Positions 9,901 through 17,914 of a stretch of 38,754 nt of DNA are shown in pieces (positions within the stretch are counted from its first letter, which is position 1; every line of letters begins with the position of its first letter). Source of the DNA: Firmicutes bacterium UBA7510 (GTDB lineage: Bacteria; Bacillota; Clostridia; Tissierellales; Sedimentibacteraceae). The stretch spans positions 1 to 38,754 of the forward strand of contig DLNM01000062.1 of assembly GCA_002479485.1 (NCBI GenBank), in the 5' to 3' direction. The notes beneath the pieces are model-generated. The model was not told the DNA's origin, did not search any database, and was given only the letters and a program-made list of their open reading frames with translations. Both the position numbers and the translations under genes were made by a program.

Positions 9901-10209
9901 TTCCAAGGATTTACATGTTACTTGCTTACTTTGCGAAATACCATTGTCATTTTCTTTAATATCGGTTATGACAAATTCACCGATATCCTGTATTTTAACT
10001 ATTCTGTCTTTGATGATAAGAGGGTAATATAAGTTTTCATTATCACCATTTATATTTAGGTTATCAACAGTAAATGACAATTCCCAGATATCATTAAGCC
10101 AAATGTCTAGTTTTTCATCTTTATGTTGAATAACCATAAGCTCATCACTATTTGGGTTACATAGGATGAAATTTTTTTTATTGATTGTTTCTAAAAATCT
10201 TAAGTTCAT
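6931..10209 (-). CDS. Tail hub / tail-associated protein with C-terminal fibre domain (1092 aa)
   Basis: Follows the distal tail gene, as the tail-associated (Tal, gp27-like) hub does in siphoviruses. Residues 1-270 look like the hub fold (WELSFTVDNL, DRIVKIQDIGEFVITDIKE, with a CKSLEYN segment). Residues about 288-378 form a long coiled coil (KTQLSNINAEIKAL). Residues 390-520 finish the prophage endopeptidase tail-type region (GSQITLSDG). The rest is a fibre-like stalk with repeats of about 30-40 residues (GNVITKGYYYG, SGEVRSKGLTVLN, SGEIISKGLSVQ, SGQVTSLGLHV), suggesting a beta-helical or beta-prism stalk. I see no clear peptidase or lysozyme active site. It would plug the tube and start infection or membrane contact. 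Confidence 0.8.
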   Translation of the reverse strand: MNLRFLETINKKNFILCNPNSDELMVIQHKDEKLDIWLNDIWELSFTVDNLNINGDNENLYYPLIIKDRIVKIQDIGEFVITDIKENDNGISQSKQVTCKSLEYNISKKSISYMECKAYKFYDIIPNNIPNTFIGIIMSYLPNWTIGHIDTELYNLYRIFDISSDTSIYNLLIENAQAAYECIFQFDRLNKTINAYTRDNIVKETDIFTSFDNLINELNITPLNDGLCTALIVNGANDMSINLVNPLGTSIIYNLDNVIDNIDEKTGIRLMTLDTANAWKSWKTQYDNLKISYANNLLSIKNKKSEILNIKTQLSNINAEIKALNTSIASFDTLEEDKTDLVNQYNSKVIERNNTENSINTLNSEITNLEEQLKQTNSILKFSSFFTPIQLKELDNFITVGNYSDDNFAITDSMTDVEVIEMTQELFDKAQRQLNIVSKNRYSFDINMLCPFFVENFLTFKKQLDLGSQITLSDGKENYYYPLLIGISLSFDKLNDVKFTFSESLKNQNEEFNLSQLLGKTANVATNLSMNNLKYNAYVDSGDKETLHRLRNDALNADLNSVINSSNQEIIIDATGILGRKLLDDGNYDNKQYRFTNQQLLFTDDAWKHAKLGIGNITLPNGQKAYGINGEVIMGDMLIGSNLGIHNVNNSFVVDENGATLTNATLSIIGNGGLNKMLFDPINGFKIQKKVNNEFNDMIYLDNNGDANFSGNIRGGSINIANKFKVNADGSVEMASGTLKSFQSLMANGKGLKVNDGVSDIDGDCKITGNLVVKGNTTLGGNITWETHDTKFDDYSNTIQMNAAIKTSAEGINLSVTNTLKNYSTTEQMNTAIQISANGITSTVNTQINGVNQSITTIRQTSDTIALAVNNNKLVFNSNGLSIYNSGFSIYNGSDRVFYVDTGGNVITKGYYYGNGVTSDSNGLKILGGKLQITDSSGYNTYFTVTSSGEVRSKGLTVLNSSGNTVFSVSTSGEIISKGLSVQSSSNRNVLNIDSNGNLTVYNSNNTGVLTVSSSGQVTSLGLHVTYNGTTYFSVVNGKVSIGDSAGKYIFYPYTNHPGYQYRHEFIGNIRMYGMTFKGVTAISPGIYGLTT

Positions 10210-10223
10210 ATTTACCTCTCATT

Positions 10224-10265
10224 ATGCCACGAAGTGGCATCATATCGTGAGTATCTTTTTTCACG
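10224..10265 (-). promoter_or_regulatory. Two adjacent hairpins between Dit and Tal genes
   Basis: The 72-base gap between the distal tail gene and the hub gene holds two inverted repeats: a perfect 7-bp stem (10224-10230 with 10234-10240, loop of 3) and a 5-bp stem (10246-10250 with 10261-10265). Neither is followed by a T-run, so they are not terminators. The first ends about 14 bases before the hub start codon, close to its GAGGT ribosome site. It could affect hub translation or RNA stability. Function not shown. Confidence 0.45.
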
Positions 10266-10281
10266 TTTACCACCTAATATT

Positions 10282-11070
10282 TTAATTTCCAAATATTTTA
10301 GCATTTTGATATTCAAATTCAAAATAATCTACGTTACCGATTAAAACTAATTTATTTATCCCAATCTTAAAGTTCATAAATTCTTTGTTAAAATTGTTAA
10401 GCCTTAAATAGCTTAAATCAGAGTTAATAGATTGTTCCTCGCAATCAATTGTAATAGTTTCGTTTTGTGATAAATCATTAAGGGTCATGGTTTTATTAGT
10501 AGATTGATTTTGCAAAGTTATGCTTCCATTTACTAAGTTACATTTAAACTTAAAGGTAGGTTTCATTTCTGTAGAACTATCATTAATAAAATTAATTGTT
10601 AATGGTAGAGTAGGGGAGTTGTATAATTTTTTTCTTTTATCACTATAGGAGTATTGAGAGTTACATTCTATTTTGCACTTAATTGCATACGGATATCCGG
10701 CAATTTCATTTGCTTCTATCTCAAGTATTTTACAGTAATAATAGTATCCTTGATATTTTTCGTCATTTATATAAAGTTTTCTAAATTTATTATCTTTAGG
10801 CATAAGCCATCTGAATATAGAATCTATTTCGTAAGGAGCTATAGGAGTAGCCTTTACTAGAGATATATCAAAGCTTCGGTTTGTATCTTCTTGTATATCT
10901 AATATCTTGCTTTTGCCAAACTTAGACTTATATATATTTATAGTGTGTTTTGATACCGTAAAGGTATCTTGTCTGTCATTATTTAAATAGGCTATCATCA
11001 TACCGTATTGGCTAGAGGATATGCCATCAAAAATAAAATCACAAGCGTTGAAACTCAATTTTATCACCAA
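10282..11070 (-). CDS. Distal tail protein, Dit (262 aa)
   Basis: The 262-residue size, place between tape measure and hub, and the N-terminal pattern (FDGISSSQYGMMIAYLNND) are all typical of siphovirus distal tail proteins (Sipho_tail family). Residues 1-130 would form the ring-forming domain (IFRWLMPKDNKFRKLYINDEKY is characteristic). The C-terminal half is a galectin-like beta domain (TMTLNDLSQNETITIDCEEQ). Six copies normally form the ring that joins the tube to the hub. Confidence 0.85.
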   Translation of the reverse strand: MVIKLSFNACDFIFDGISSSQYGMMIAYLNNDRQDTFTVSKHTINIYKSKFGKSKILDIQEDTNRSFDISLVKATPIAPYEIDSIFRWLMPKDNKFRKLYINDEKYQGYYYYCKILEIEANEIAGYPYAIKCKIECNSQYSYSDKRKKLYNSPTLPLTINFINDSSTEMKPTFKFKCNLVNGSITLQNQSTNKTMTLNDLSQNETITIDCEEQSINSDLSYLRLNNFNKEFMNFKIGINKLVLIGNVDYFEFEYQNAKIFGN

Positions 11071-11083
11071 CTTTCGTTATAGA

Positions 11084-14000
11084 TTAATATTTATATATTG
11101 TGTTAATTTTATTACCGGAATTGTTTTTTGCAAGTTCAGCAATTTTTTTGATTGTATAATTTGAGTTTATATCTACCATTTGTTTCATATTGTTTAATAA
11201 TTCTTCTGATGTTGTACCAGTTATGTTATAATTATTTTCTATTACAATATCTCCTGTAGAAGAGGTATGGTTAATTGATGACAATAAATTAGGTAGGGGA
11301 GTGTAAAAATAGTTAGGAAGTCCTAGTGTACTGACATTTTTGATAGGGATAATATTTTCTAAAAGGTTTTTAACTCCATTTTTGCTTATTACAAGCTCGC
11401 CTTCTTCTAGGATGGAGTGGAGTTCATTTGGTTTTAACTTATTTTCAGTAATGTTTTTATCAACAATTCCACCATTATGATAATATCTAACACCAGTTAA
11501 TTTACTGCGCAATTCTCCATTTGACGATCTAAGTAATGAATCTTCTTTTGATATGATTCCCATTTCTTTAAGTATTTTTTCTAATTCTTCAGCTAAATCA
11601 ATGTTTGCTACTACTAAATCATCTCTTATATTTACGTCAGTTGTCTCATGCCATGCTTTTGAATTAGCTTTCATATCAGCAATTACATCTTCTTTTGTAC
11701 GAGGTTTAGAATATTTACTTGCGTTGAAATCTCCTAAAGACATATTGTTAATATCTTCTAACACAGTTTTTACATCAAGGAGCTGATTATATAATGTACC
11801 TAATGTAGCTGTTACACCATTTTGCTTAATATCAAATTTATCTATTATTGCAGAATATTTAATCCATATTTCATCAATTTCATGTTTTGAAATAGTGCCA
11901 TATTTCTCGGAAAAAGCTATTAATTCATTATATAAATTTTGTCCGCTACTTTTTATTTTTTCATCAGCTTGCTGTTTTAAATATACTTCATTGTTAAGTT
12001 TTTCATCTATTGCATCAATTTTAGCTTGCTGCTCATCTACCAGCAATTTTTCTTGTTCATCAAGGATTTGCTTTTGTAAATCAATGTCGTGGTTGTATTG
12101 AAAATCATCTAATTCAGTTGTCGCTTGTTTTAACTCATCCTCAAGTTGTTTTAGCTTTCCTTTATTGCTTTCATCATTTTTTATTAGATCTATTTGTGAC
12201 TGAATTTTATTTACATTATCAATTTTACTTTGTAATTCTTTACTGTAGGTGTATTCATCCAATTCACCATCAAGAAGGCTGCGTTTTAAATCAAATTCAT
12301 CATTTATAGATTTAATTTTTTCTGCATGGAGTTCCTTATTCATTTCCATTTCTTTTTTAATCATAGAAATGGTCATATCTTGGATCTTCTCTATAGTGGA
12401 TATATAGCCTTCATAGAGGGATTTTTGCTTATCATAATATTGTTTTGTTATGTTAAACTTCTTTTGCTCATATTCCCACCATTGTTGAGAGTATTTTTGG
12501 ATTAGTTCTTCATTTTTACCTACTTTACGGCTTCGTTCTTCTTCTGCCAATCTATGAAGCTCATCTTGAATTTGGGTGTATACTTTAATTTGCTCATCAA
12601 CAGTTTCTTCTTCACCGACAGCATTAATTTTAAGCTGTATATTAAATTCCCAATTCTTAATTTTTTCTTCTGCTAAATCTTGACTAAGCCTGTGTAGTTC
12701 AAGTTCATATTGCTGATATTCATCAGCATATTCTGGTTTATTGGCAAAATAATCATTGTTTAGTTTTTTAAGTTTATCGTAGTACTGCTGTGCGTTAATA
12801 ATGTCATTTGAGCGTTGCTCTTTTAATGAATTATATTCTTCTTGAAATTTGTTTTTTAGGGTATCATCTTTATTTTTTGCTTCGTTAACTTTATATATGT
12901 TAGACGTTGCATTATCGGTTGTATTTAAGCCATTTAAGGAGGCTTGTAATCCTTCTATAATTTTTGTAGCATCTTTTGTAGCATTTTCAGATTCCTTAAT
13001 TTTTTTATAGGCAGCTAAAGCTTCTTGAGATATCCAAGTAGATTTGGAGGTATCTGCTATTCGTTGTTTAAGCTTCAACAATTCATTTTCTGATAAAATT
13101 TTAGCTTTAATTTGCTCTAAAGATTCTATTGCCTCTTTTTTTTCAATTTCAAAAAGCTGATTTACTAAAGAAATTCCAGCTTCACGATTTTCATTAATTT
13201 TTAGTAGTTCAGAAGAGTATTCTGGATATTTCATAATTAATTGTGATATGGTATCTGTACTGATTTTTTCATTATTATTTAATGCGTTATAAACAGCTTG
13301 TAATGTTTTTATTTTATCGGAAAAAGTTTGAACTTCATCTATTGATTCTTTAATTCCTTGATCTGGGCTTATTTTAAATTGAGTATTAGTTATTTCATTT
13401 ATACTGCTGACCGCTTTGTCTGCTGAAATACCTAAATTATCTAGCTTACTTTTAAAATCACTATATTTAGATAGAGTGGCTTCATCTAATTTGCCAGCAT
13501 TTGAGAGCCCAAGTAATTCTTCCTTGATGTTTGAAAAATCACTGGAAAGCAACTTATTTATTTGGTTAGTGTTCCATGAGTCGGGATTTAGTGCTTTATA
13601 TGTAGAATCAATTATATCCTCAACACTATCGTAAAGTTGTTGAGATTTTTCATCTACTATTACTATGTTATCTTTTATGTCTATAAATTTTTTTGAAAAA
13701 TCATATAAACTTCTTTCTAAATTTTCAACTTCTGATATTTCGTCATCGGTTAAACTATTTTTGCTTTTTAACTCAAATAATCTATTAGTGTAAAATTTAT
13801 ACTGTTCTTCAGGGGCAATCTTTAATAGATTAGACATAGTATCAAAATCAAAATAATTTTGTTCATCAAAATATAAAAGTTCTGTAGCTCTTTCAATCTG
13901 CTTTTTATATAACTTTTCGTTTTCTTTGTTTACAGTTGCCGCTTTATCTGATTCATCTTTTTTTAGGAGTTCTTTTCTTCTCTCTAATTCATAGTTAGTT

Positions 14001-14587
14001 TGTTGAAGTCTAGTGAGTTCATCTTTTTCGGTTAATGTTAAATTTCCTTTCAATTGCAACTCATTTATTCTGTCATCAGTTATTTTCAACTCGCTGTTGA
14101 TGTTTTGTATTTCTGACTTTATATTCGAATAAGCTTCTTGAGCCTCTCGAACTTTTTGTTTTTGCTCTTCAAGTGTTACAATTAAGCTGTCAAGACCTTT
14201 AATGAGCATATTAATAGCAAAACTTGCTACTAAATCAGTAATAGAACTGGTAAAACTACTTATTAAGGCATTTCCAACACTACTTAAGCTAAGCGCAGAT
14301 GCTTTAGAATCATTTTGCACTTTAATAACTTCTTTTTCAGATTGAACGTAATTTTCAGCTTCCCTACTGAGTTCTTCGTAATTTTGCTTTCTACCAGGAG
14401 CCTCCTGTGCAAAAAAAACCTCCAGTTGACCTGTTGAAGAGCTATTTTTTTTTGATTTTTTATTTTTTACGTTATTCAGTTCTAGGTCTATCTTTAATGG
14501 CTTTAACTTTAATGATTCAATCTTCTTTTTTATTTTAAGTAGTTCATCATCTATATTGATTTTAATTTTAAGATTAATATTATCCAT
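11084..14587 (-). CDS. Tape measure protein (1167 aa)
   Basis: The longest gene of the tail operon. After a charged N-terminus there is a hydrophobic stretch at about residues 99-133 (LISSFTSSITDLVASFAINM). Long helical, lysine/glutamate-rich coiled coil follows to about residue 900. A C-terminal segment (residues 1036-1069) contains YYHNGGIVDK and HSILEEGELVIS, a motif seen at the C-terminus of many tape measure proteins. The family fixes tail length during assembly and is ejected at infection. By the usual rule of about 0.15 nm per residue it implies a tail near 175 nm. The start at 14587 has an AAGGAGAT site right after a terminator copy duplicated by IS insertion. Confidence 0.9.
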   Translation of the reverse strand: MDNINLKIKINIDDELLKIKKKIESLKLKPLKIDLELNNVKNKKSKKNSSSTGQLEVFFAQEAPGRKQNYEELSREAENYVQSEKEVIKVQNDSKASALSLSSVGNALISSFTSSITDLVASFAINMLIKGLDSLIVTLEEQKQKVREAQEAYSNIKSEIQNINSELKITDDRINELQLKGNLTLTEKDELTRLQQTNYELERRKELLKKDESDKAATVNKENEKLYKKQIERATELLYFDEQNYFDFDTMSNLLKIAPEEQYKFYTNRLFELKSKNSLTDDEISEVENLERSLYDFSKKFIDIKDNIVIVDEKSQQLYDSVEDIIDSTYKALNPDSWNTNQINKLLSSDFSNIKEELLGLSNAGKLDEATLSKYSDFKSKLDNLGISADKAVSSINEITNTQFKISPDQGIKESIDEVQTFSDKIKTLQAVYNALNNNEKISTDTISQLIMKYPEYSSELLKINENREAGISLVNQLFEIEKKEAIESLEQIKAKILSENELLKLKQRIADTSKSTWISQEALAAYKKIKESENATKDATKIIEGLQASLNGLNTTDNATSNIYKVNEAKNKDDTLKNKFQEEYNSLKEQRSNDIINAQQYYDKLKKLNNDYFANKPEYADEYQQYELELHRLSQDLAEEKIKNWEFNIQLKINAVGEEETVDEQIKVYTQIQDELHRLAEEERSRKVGKNEELIQKYSQQWWEYEQKKFNITKQYYDKQKSLYEGYISTIEKIQDMTISMIKKEMEMNKELHAEKIKSINDEFDLKRSLLDGELDEYTYSKELQSKIDNVNKIQSQIDLIKNDESNKGKLKQLEDELKQATTELDDFQYNHDIDLQKQILDEQEKLLVDEQQAKIDAIDEKLNNEVYLKQQADEKIKSSGQNLYNELIAFSEKYGTISKHEIDEIWIKYSAIIDKFDIKQNGVTATLGTLYNQLLDVKTVLEDINNMSLGDFNASKYSKPRTKEDVIADMKANSKAWHETTDVNIRDDLVVANIDLAEELEKILKEMGIISKEDSLLRSSNGELRSKLTGVRYYHNGGIVDKNITENKLKPNELHSILEEGELVISKNGVKNLLENIIPIKNVSTLGLPNYFYTPLPNLLSSINHTSSTGDIVIENNYNITGTTSEELLNNMKQMVDINSNYTIKKIAELAKNNSGNKINTIYKY

Positions 14588-14610
14588 TTATATAAGATAT
14601 CTCCTTTCAT

Positions 14611-14635
14611 AAAAAAACTCCCTTATGGGAGTTTT
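14611..14635 (-). terminator. Intrinsic terminator copy upstream of tape measure gene
   Basis: A hairpin with a 10-bp stem (ACTCCC/GGGAGT core plus flanking A/T pairs) and a 4-base loop. On the minus strand it is followed by seven T residues. It lies directly upstream of the ribosome site of the tape measure gene. It is the left member of a 22-base direct repeat made by the IS insertion; the other copy is at 16251-16272. It should reduce transcription by host polymerase into the tape measure gene. Confidence 0.75.
14614..14635. repeat. Target-site direct repeat, left copy
   Basis: These 22 bases are identical to 16251-16272 and directly flank the terminal inverted repeats of the IS element. 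They therefore look like a target duplication that happens to be the whole terminator stem-loop. Confidence 0.75.
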
Positions 14636-16250
14636 CAGATTAATGACAAACTAGTCTTTTTGCGAAGATTTGTTTGTCATTTTTATATTAAAAGTTTATT
14701 TCTTCAAAAAATAAAAAAAGAGTCAAAAAAACTCATATATTTCTAAATTTGTTGAATTATTTAGCAAATTCTAGCCATTTAAGCTATCAATTTAGCTATT
14801 TTTTTCATATTATACGCAGCTGCTGTCATTAAGCACTGCTCTTTCATTTTCTCTAAACCTCGAAAACGAGCATAACGAAATCCATGCAATTCTTTTAAAT
14901 CAGCAAAAGCACGTTCAATAGTTTCTTTTCTTCTTTTGTATATATTTTTTCCTAGTTTTGTTTTTTCTTTAAATCTATCTATTTTAGTTAGACTTTCTTG
15001 CCAAACATGTCGTCTAATTATTCTAGCATCATTTCCTGTAAGGCATTTATCTTTTCTTGGACAATTTTTACATACTTCCTTACAGCCTATATATTCTTTA
15101 TATCCTTGTCTTGTTGTTGTCTTATATGTTAAATGATGATTTTCTGGACATACGTATAAATCAAATTCTTCTATGTAATTAAAGTTAAGTTTACTCATTA
15201 TTCCTTTTGGTTTAGGTCCTAATCTTCTTGCTATTGAACCTTGTATGTTTAATTTTTCTAACCCTTTTGCTATTGGTGCTGTGTAATATCCTGCATCTGC
15301 TCCTACATATTTTACATTAAATTTTTCTTGTTGTTTCTTTATTATTTCTAAAAAAGGTACTGCGTCATTTATTGCTGCACTTGTTGGATGTACTCCAGTT
15401 ATTATATTATTTTCACCATCTACACACATGTGATTTAAATAGAAAAATCCTTGTGGTTTTCTATCTCTTGTCATAAAACCACTTTCAGGGTCTATTGTAC
15501 TAACTTTTCTTTCTTTTACTTCTTGAATTTTTTCTTTTTTTTAGAGGTCTTTGTCCATGTGCTTTTCTTGATTCATCAATTGATTCTTCTAATTCGTTTA
15601 TGTAATTTTGCATTGGAATTTCAACTTGTTCATTTGTAAATTTTCCAATGTTAGCATTTGCTTTTATGTGTGTTGAATCAACATATATTACTTTTCCAGG
15701 TACTAAATTCATTGAAACCGCTTGTTCTAATATATTATCAAAAATTTTTTGATATATATCTGTGCTATTAAATCTTCTCTTTCTATTTTGGCTTATTGTA
15801 CTTGAATCTGGAATTTTATCAGTTAGTCCAAATCCTAGAAACCATCTGTATGCTAAGTTGTGGTGTATTTCATCTACTAATCTTCTTTCAGATCGTATAC
15901 CAAAAAGATATCCAATGAAAATCATTTTGAATAACACTACTGGATCTATTGAAGGTCTACCATTATCGAGACAATATTTATCTTCTACAAGTTTATATAT
16001 GAAATTAAAATCAATATATTTATCTATTTTTTTAAGTATATGATCCTCTTGTATTAAATTATCTATTACCACAACTTCCATCTTTGATTGAATATCACCT
16101 GTTTTAGTTAGCATTTCAATGTTTTCTCCTGTTCATTTTCTTACTTAATTATACCACAAAAAACAAAATAAATCGTTGATTTCTCAACGATTTATTGTTA
16201 AATTTTTGTAATTTTTGTTGCCATAGACTGATGACTTTGTCATCAGTCTG
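14636..16250 (-). mobile_element. IS1182-family insertion sequence (1615 bp)
   Basis: The ends are defined by imperfect inverted repeats, CAGATTAATGACAAA at 14636-14650 and the complement of CAGACTGATGACAAA at 16236-16250. They are flanked by the 22-base direct repeat. Length and the single transposase-type coding region fit the IS1182 family. The element is in the same orientation as the tail genes and lies between the moron genes and the tape measure gene, inserted in a terminator hairpin. Its transposase is frameshifted, so this copy may not move by itself. Confidence 0.85.
14779..16114 (-). pseudogene. IS1182-family transposase, frameshifted
   Basis: The N-terminal part (15500-16114) has the DUF772-type segment (GRPSIDPVVLFKMIFIGYLF, RSERRLVDEI, DSSTISQNRKRRF) and YVDSTHIKANAN with a catalytic-type aspartate. 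The C-terminal part (up to about 15535) has VGADAGYY, a cysteine cluster (CKEVCKNCPRKDKC) and the end motif ERAFADLKELHGFRYARFRG. The two frames meet in an A8-G-A6 run near 15526-15541 on the reverse strand. One fewer A would join them into one reading frame of about 445 residues. Transposase of the DDE type. The shift may be an inactivating mutation or a sequencing error in a homopolymer; programmed shifting is not usual in this family. Confidence 0.85.
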
Positions 16251-16276
16251 AAAACTCCCTTATGGGAGTTTTTTAT
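16251..16276. terminator. Intrinsic terminator at end of moron genes (right copy)
   Basis: Same hairpin as at 14611-14635. Here the minus-strand side has only four T before the IS begins, while the plus-strand side has six. The gene at 16260-16562 ends inside it: its stop codon lies in the loop region. Before IS insertion this hairpin would have stood between the 100-residue gene and the tape measure gene. Confidence 0.65.
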
Positions 16277-16562
16277 CTGTTTTTGGGTATATTGAAAACC
16301 TAATCAATTGACCTGTTCCTATATCATTTGCTTTAAAATTGTAATATATGAAAGCGTACATAGTATTATTTTTATCAGAATGGTACAAATCAATTTTGTT
16401 TATGTTATTAATTTTATTTAACATAATTATATGATTTTTACACTTACGCTTTAACAATATATTATGATTAAAATCATATTTGTGGTAATAAAAGATTCTG
16501 TTTTCATACTCTAGATCATTTAATAATTCAATTAATTGTTTTTTTGTTAATGTTGTTTTCAT
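16260..16562 (-). CDS. Unknown small protein in moron (100 aa)
   Basis: I do not recognise this protein. It starts at 16562 with a GGGGG site. It opens with a helix (TKKQLIELLNDLEYENRIFYY), is basic and asparagine-rich in the middle (ILLKRKCKNHIIMLNKI), and ends with beta-type segments (NTMYAFIYYNFKAND, GTGQLIRFSIYPK). Its last codons and stop lie within a terminator hairpin. Paired with the HTH gene upstream, and flanked by terminators, it looks like a late addition to the tail operon rather than a structural gene. Confidence 0.55.
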   Translation of the reverse strand: MKTTLTKKQLIELLNDLEYENRIFYYHKYDFNHNILLKRKCKNHIIMLNKINNINKIDLYHSDKNNTMYAFIYYNFKANDIGTGQLIRFSIYPKTDKKLP

Positions 16563-16602
16563 TTTTACCCCCTATAAAAATGATATTTAAAATACTACGA
16601 GG

Positions 16603-16791
16603 CTAACATTGAATTATATCATTAATTTTAACTTTAAGTCCCTTAGCAATTTTATGAATAGTGCTTAATGTTGGATTGGTCTGATTATTTTCTATTCTAT
16701 TTAGAGTTGAATCGGAAACACCTGTTAAAAGCTCTAATTGTTTCAATGTAAGCTGTCTTTCAGCTCTAATTTTATACAAATTATTTTTCAT
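16603..16791 (-). CDS. XRE-family HTH regulator (62 aa)
   Basis: A compact Cro/CI-type DNA-binding protein: MKNNLYKIRAERQLTLKQ, then LLTGVSDSTLNRIENNQTNP, then STIHKIAKGLKVKINDII, which is the full five-helix XRE domain and nothing else. I chose the start at 16791 because of the AGAGG site just upstream and the family start; a longer frame to 16914 has no such support. It sits in the middle of a tail operon between terminators at 16974-17012 and 16251-16276, so it probably has its own promoter in 16792-16970. It may control the moron or the tail genes. Confidence 0.8.
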   Translation of the reverse strand: MKNNLYKIRAERQLTLKQLELLTGVSDSTLNRIENNQTNPTLSTIHKIAKGLKVKINDIIQC

Positions 16792-16973
16792 AGAATACCT
16801 CTTTCCGTTTTTCTTTAAGTATGCAATAATTTGTACAAAGTGTCTTAGGAAAATTTTAACATACAATGTATTTCGTGTGTGGGATAAATGTCGAAATATG
16901 TAAAATTTCAGCACATTGAATCATTTATTACTAATTAATTTATTTTTATACTTATCTTAATTATAAAAGCTCT

Positions 16974-17012
16974 AAAAAATTAAGTGAAAAACTTGAATTT
17001 ATGGGTTTTCAC
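16974..17012 (-). terminator. Terminator-like hairpin after chaperone-like gene
   Basis: GTGAAAAAC at 16984-16992 pairs with GTTTTCAC at 17005-17012 (one bulge), and on the minus strand a T-rich tract follows (TTAATTTTTT). It begins 9 bases after the stop of the 17021-17497 gene. It is a likely end of the preceding transcript when read by host polymerase. Confidence 0.55.
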
Positions 17013-17020
17013 GAGGATTT

Positions 17021-17497
17021 TTAGAAAGGTTTTAAATTGTGATTAGTATTATCAATGATTTCATTGAGATTAAGTTCTTCTATTTTTTTATTTAAAGTTG
17101 AAAAAACTAATGATAAGGGATCTGATAAACTATCAAATTTTGAAGTTATATTTATGCTTTTATACAATATTTTATTTTTTTCAAATTCTATAATAGTTTC
17201 AACATTTTTTAAAATATCAATAAAATCTACATTGTTTGAACTTGCTTCATAATACATACTCATTAAATTTTCATCATTTACAATACTTTCATATAAATTT
17301 TCGTTATCATCAAAAGTTATACCTTCAACATAATATTTTATAAATGCTAAGATTGTAGCCATACTACCAAAGTAGGGAGTATATTCAATTTCTTGGTTTT
17401 CATCTTTTACAAAGTATGAATTTGAAATTTCTTTTATTGCTTCTATTTTTTCAAATATTGTTAGTTTTTCTTTTATTTTTATATTTTCCTTTTTCAT
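17021..17497 (-). CDS. Possible tail assembly chaperone (158 aa)
   Basis: An acidic, mainly helical 158-residue protein with no close family I can name. Its place between the tail tube gene and the tape measure gene, and its size and acidity, fit the tail assembly chaperone (gpG-like) of siphoviruses, which coats the tape measure during assembly. Features: KLTIFEKIEAIKEIS N-terminus, PYFGSMATILAFIKYYVEG, and a helical C-terminal half ending in HNLKPF. I see no slippery-sequence extension downstream. The role is assigned by position; confidence moderate. Confidence 0.5.
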   Translation of the reverse strand: MKKENIKIKEKLTIFEKIEAIKEISNSYFVKDENQEIEYTPYFGSMATILAFIKYYVEGITFDDNENLYESIVNDENLMSMYYEASSNNVDFIDILKNVETIIEFEKNKILYKSINITSKFDSLSDPLSLVFSTLNKKIEELNLNEIIDNTNHNLKPF

Positions 17498-17550
17498 ATT
17501 TTCCTCCGTTGAATTTATATTTTTATAAATAATATATTTAATTTTCTATA

Positions 17551-17775
17551 TTAAAATTTAACTACATATTTTCCTATTTCCAATTCGTGTTTTTTAAATC
17601 TGTTTAGCAATTCTTGTGCTTCATCTCGTCTAAATACATAGACTAAAGAGTATTTTTCATTTTTGTCTACAGATACATAGTGGTCAATTGGTTTAACGTT
17701 ATGAGAGCAGAACAATGCAACTTCCCATTGATTTAAAATACGAAATACTGGAAATCCATAATCTTTGATTTTCAA
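17551..17775 (-). CDS. DUF5659-like small protein (74 aa)
   Basis: The pattern VFRILNQWEVALFCSHNVKP, KYSLVYVFRRDEAQELLNRF matches DUF5659, a small alpha/beta domain common in Firmicutes phages and mobile elements, of unknown function. An ATG at 17808 lies inside a 46-bp palindrome and has no ribosome site. A TTG at 17775 has GTGGGTGG six bases upstream and starts closer to the domain, so I prefer it. The protein would be 85 residues with the ATG. It lies downstream of the giant terminator after the tail tube gene. Confidence 0.6.
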   Translation of the reverse strand: MKIKDYGFPVFRILNQWEVALFCSHNVKPIDHYVSVDKNEKYSLVYVFRRDEAQELLNRFKKHELEIGKYVVKF

Positions 17776-17792
17776 ATTTTCCACCCACTTCC

Positions 17793-17847
17793 CAAAAAAA
17801 ATGGACATATATCAATATTCAATTAATTGAATATTGATATATGTCCA
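17793..17847 (-). terminator. 46-bp perfect palindrome with T8 tract
   Basis: Positions 17802-17847 are a perfect inverted repeat (arms of 23 bases). On the minus strand it is followed by eight T residues (A8 at 17794-17801 on the plus strand). This is a very strong intrinsic terminator for the tail tube transcript. It has no T-run on the plus strand. The palindrome also contains an ATG that could be mistaken for the start of the DUF5659 gene. It could equally be a DNA-binding site. Confidence 0.65.
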
Positions 17848-17877
17848 CAAATTAAAAATCAACATTCAAATTAATAG

Positions 17878-17899
17878 GGAAGAGCAGTTTTGCTCTTCC
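17878..17899 (-). promoter_or_regulatory. GC-richer hairpin after tail tube gene
   Basis: A perfect 9-bp stem (17878-17886 with 17891-17899, loop of 4) starts 15 bases after the tail tube stop codon. No T-run follows, so it is not a classic terminator. With the palindrome further on, it may protect the abundant tail tube message from 3' decay. Confidence 0.5.
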
Positions 17900-17914
17900 T
17901 TTAATACAGATATT

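Noticed and set aside
15500..15541. Programmed frameshift making the transposase
   Set aside because: IS1182-type transposases are normally one frame; the required shift is +1 in the mRNA, and an extra A in a homopolymer is the simpler cause.
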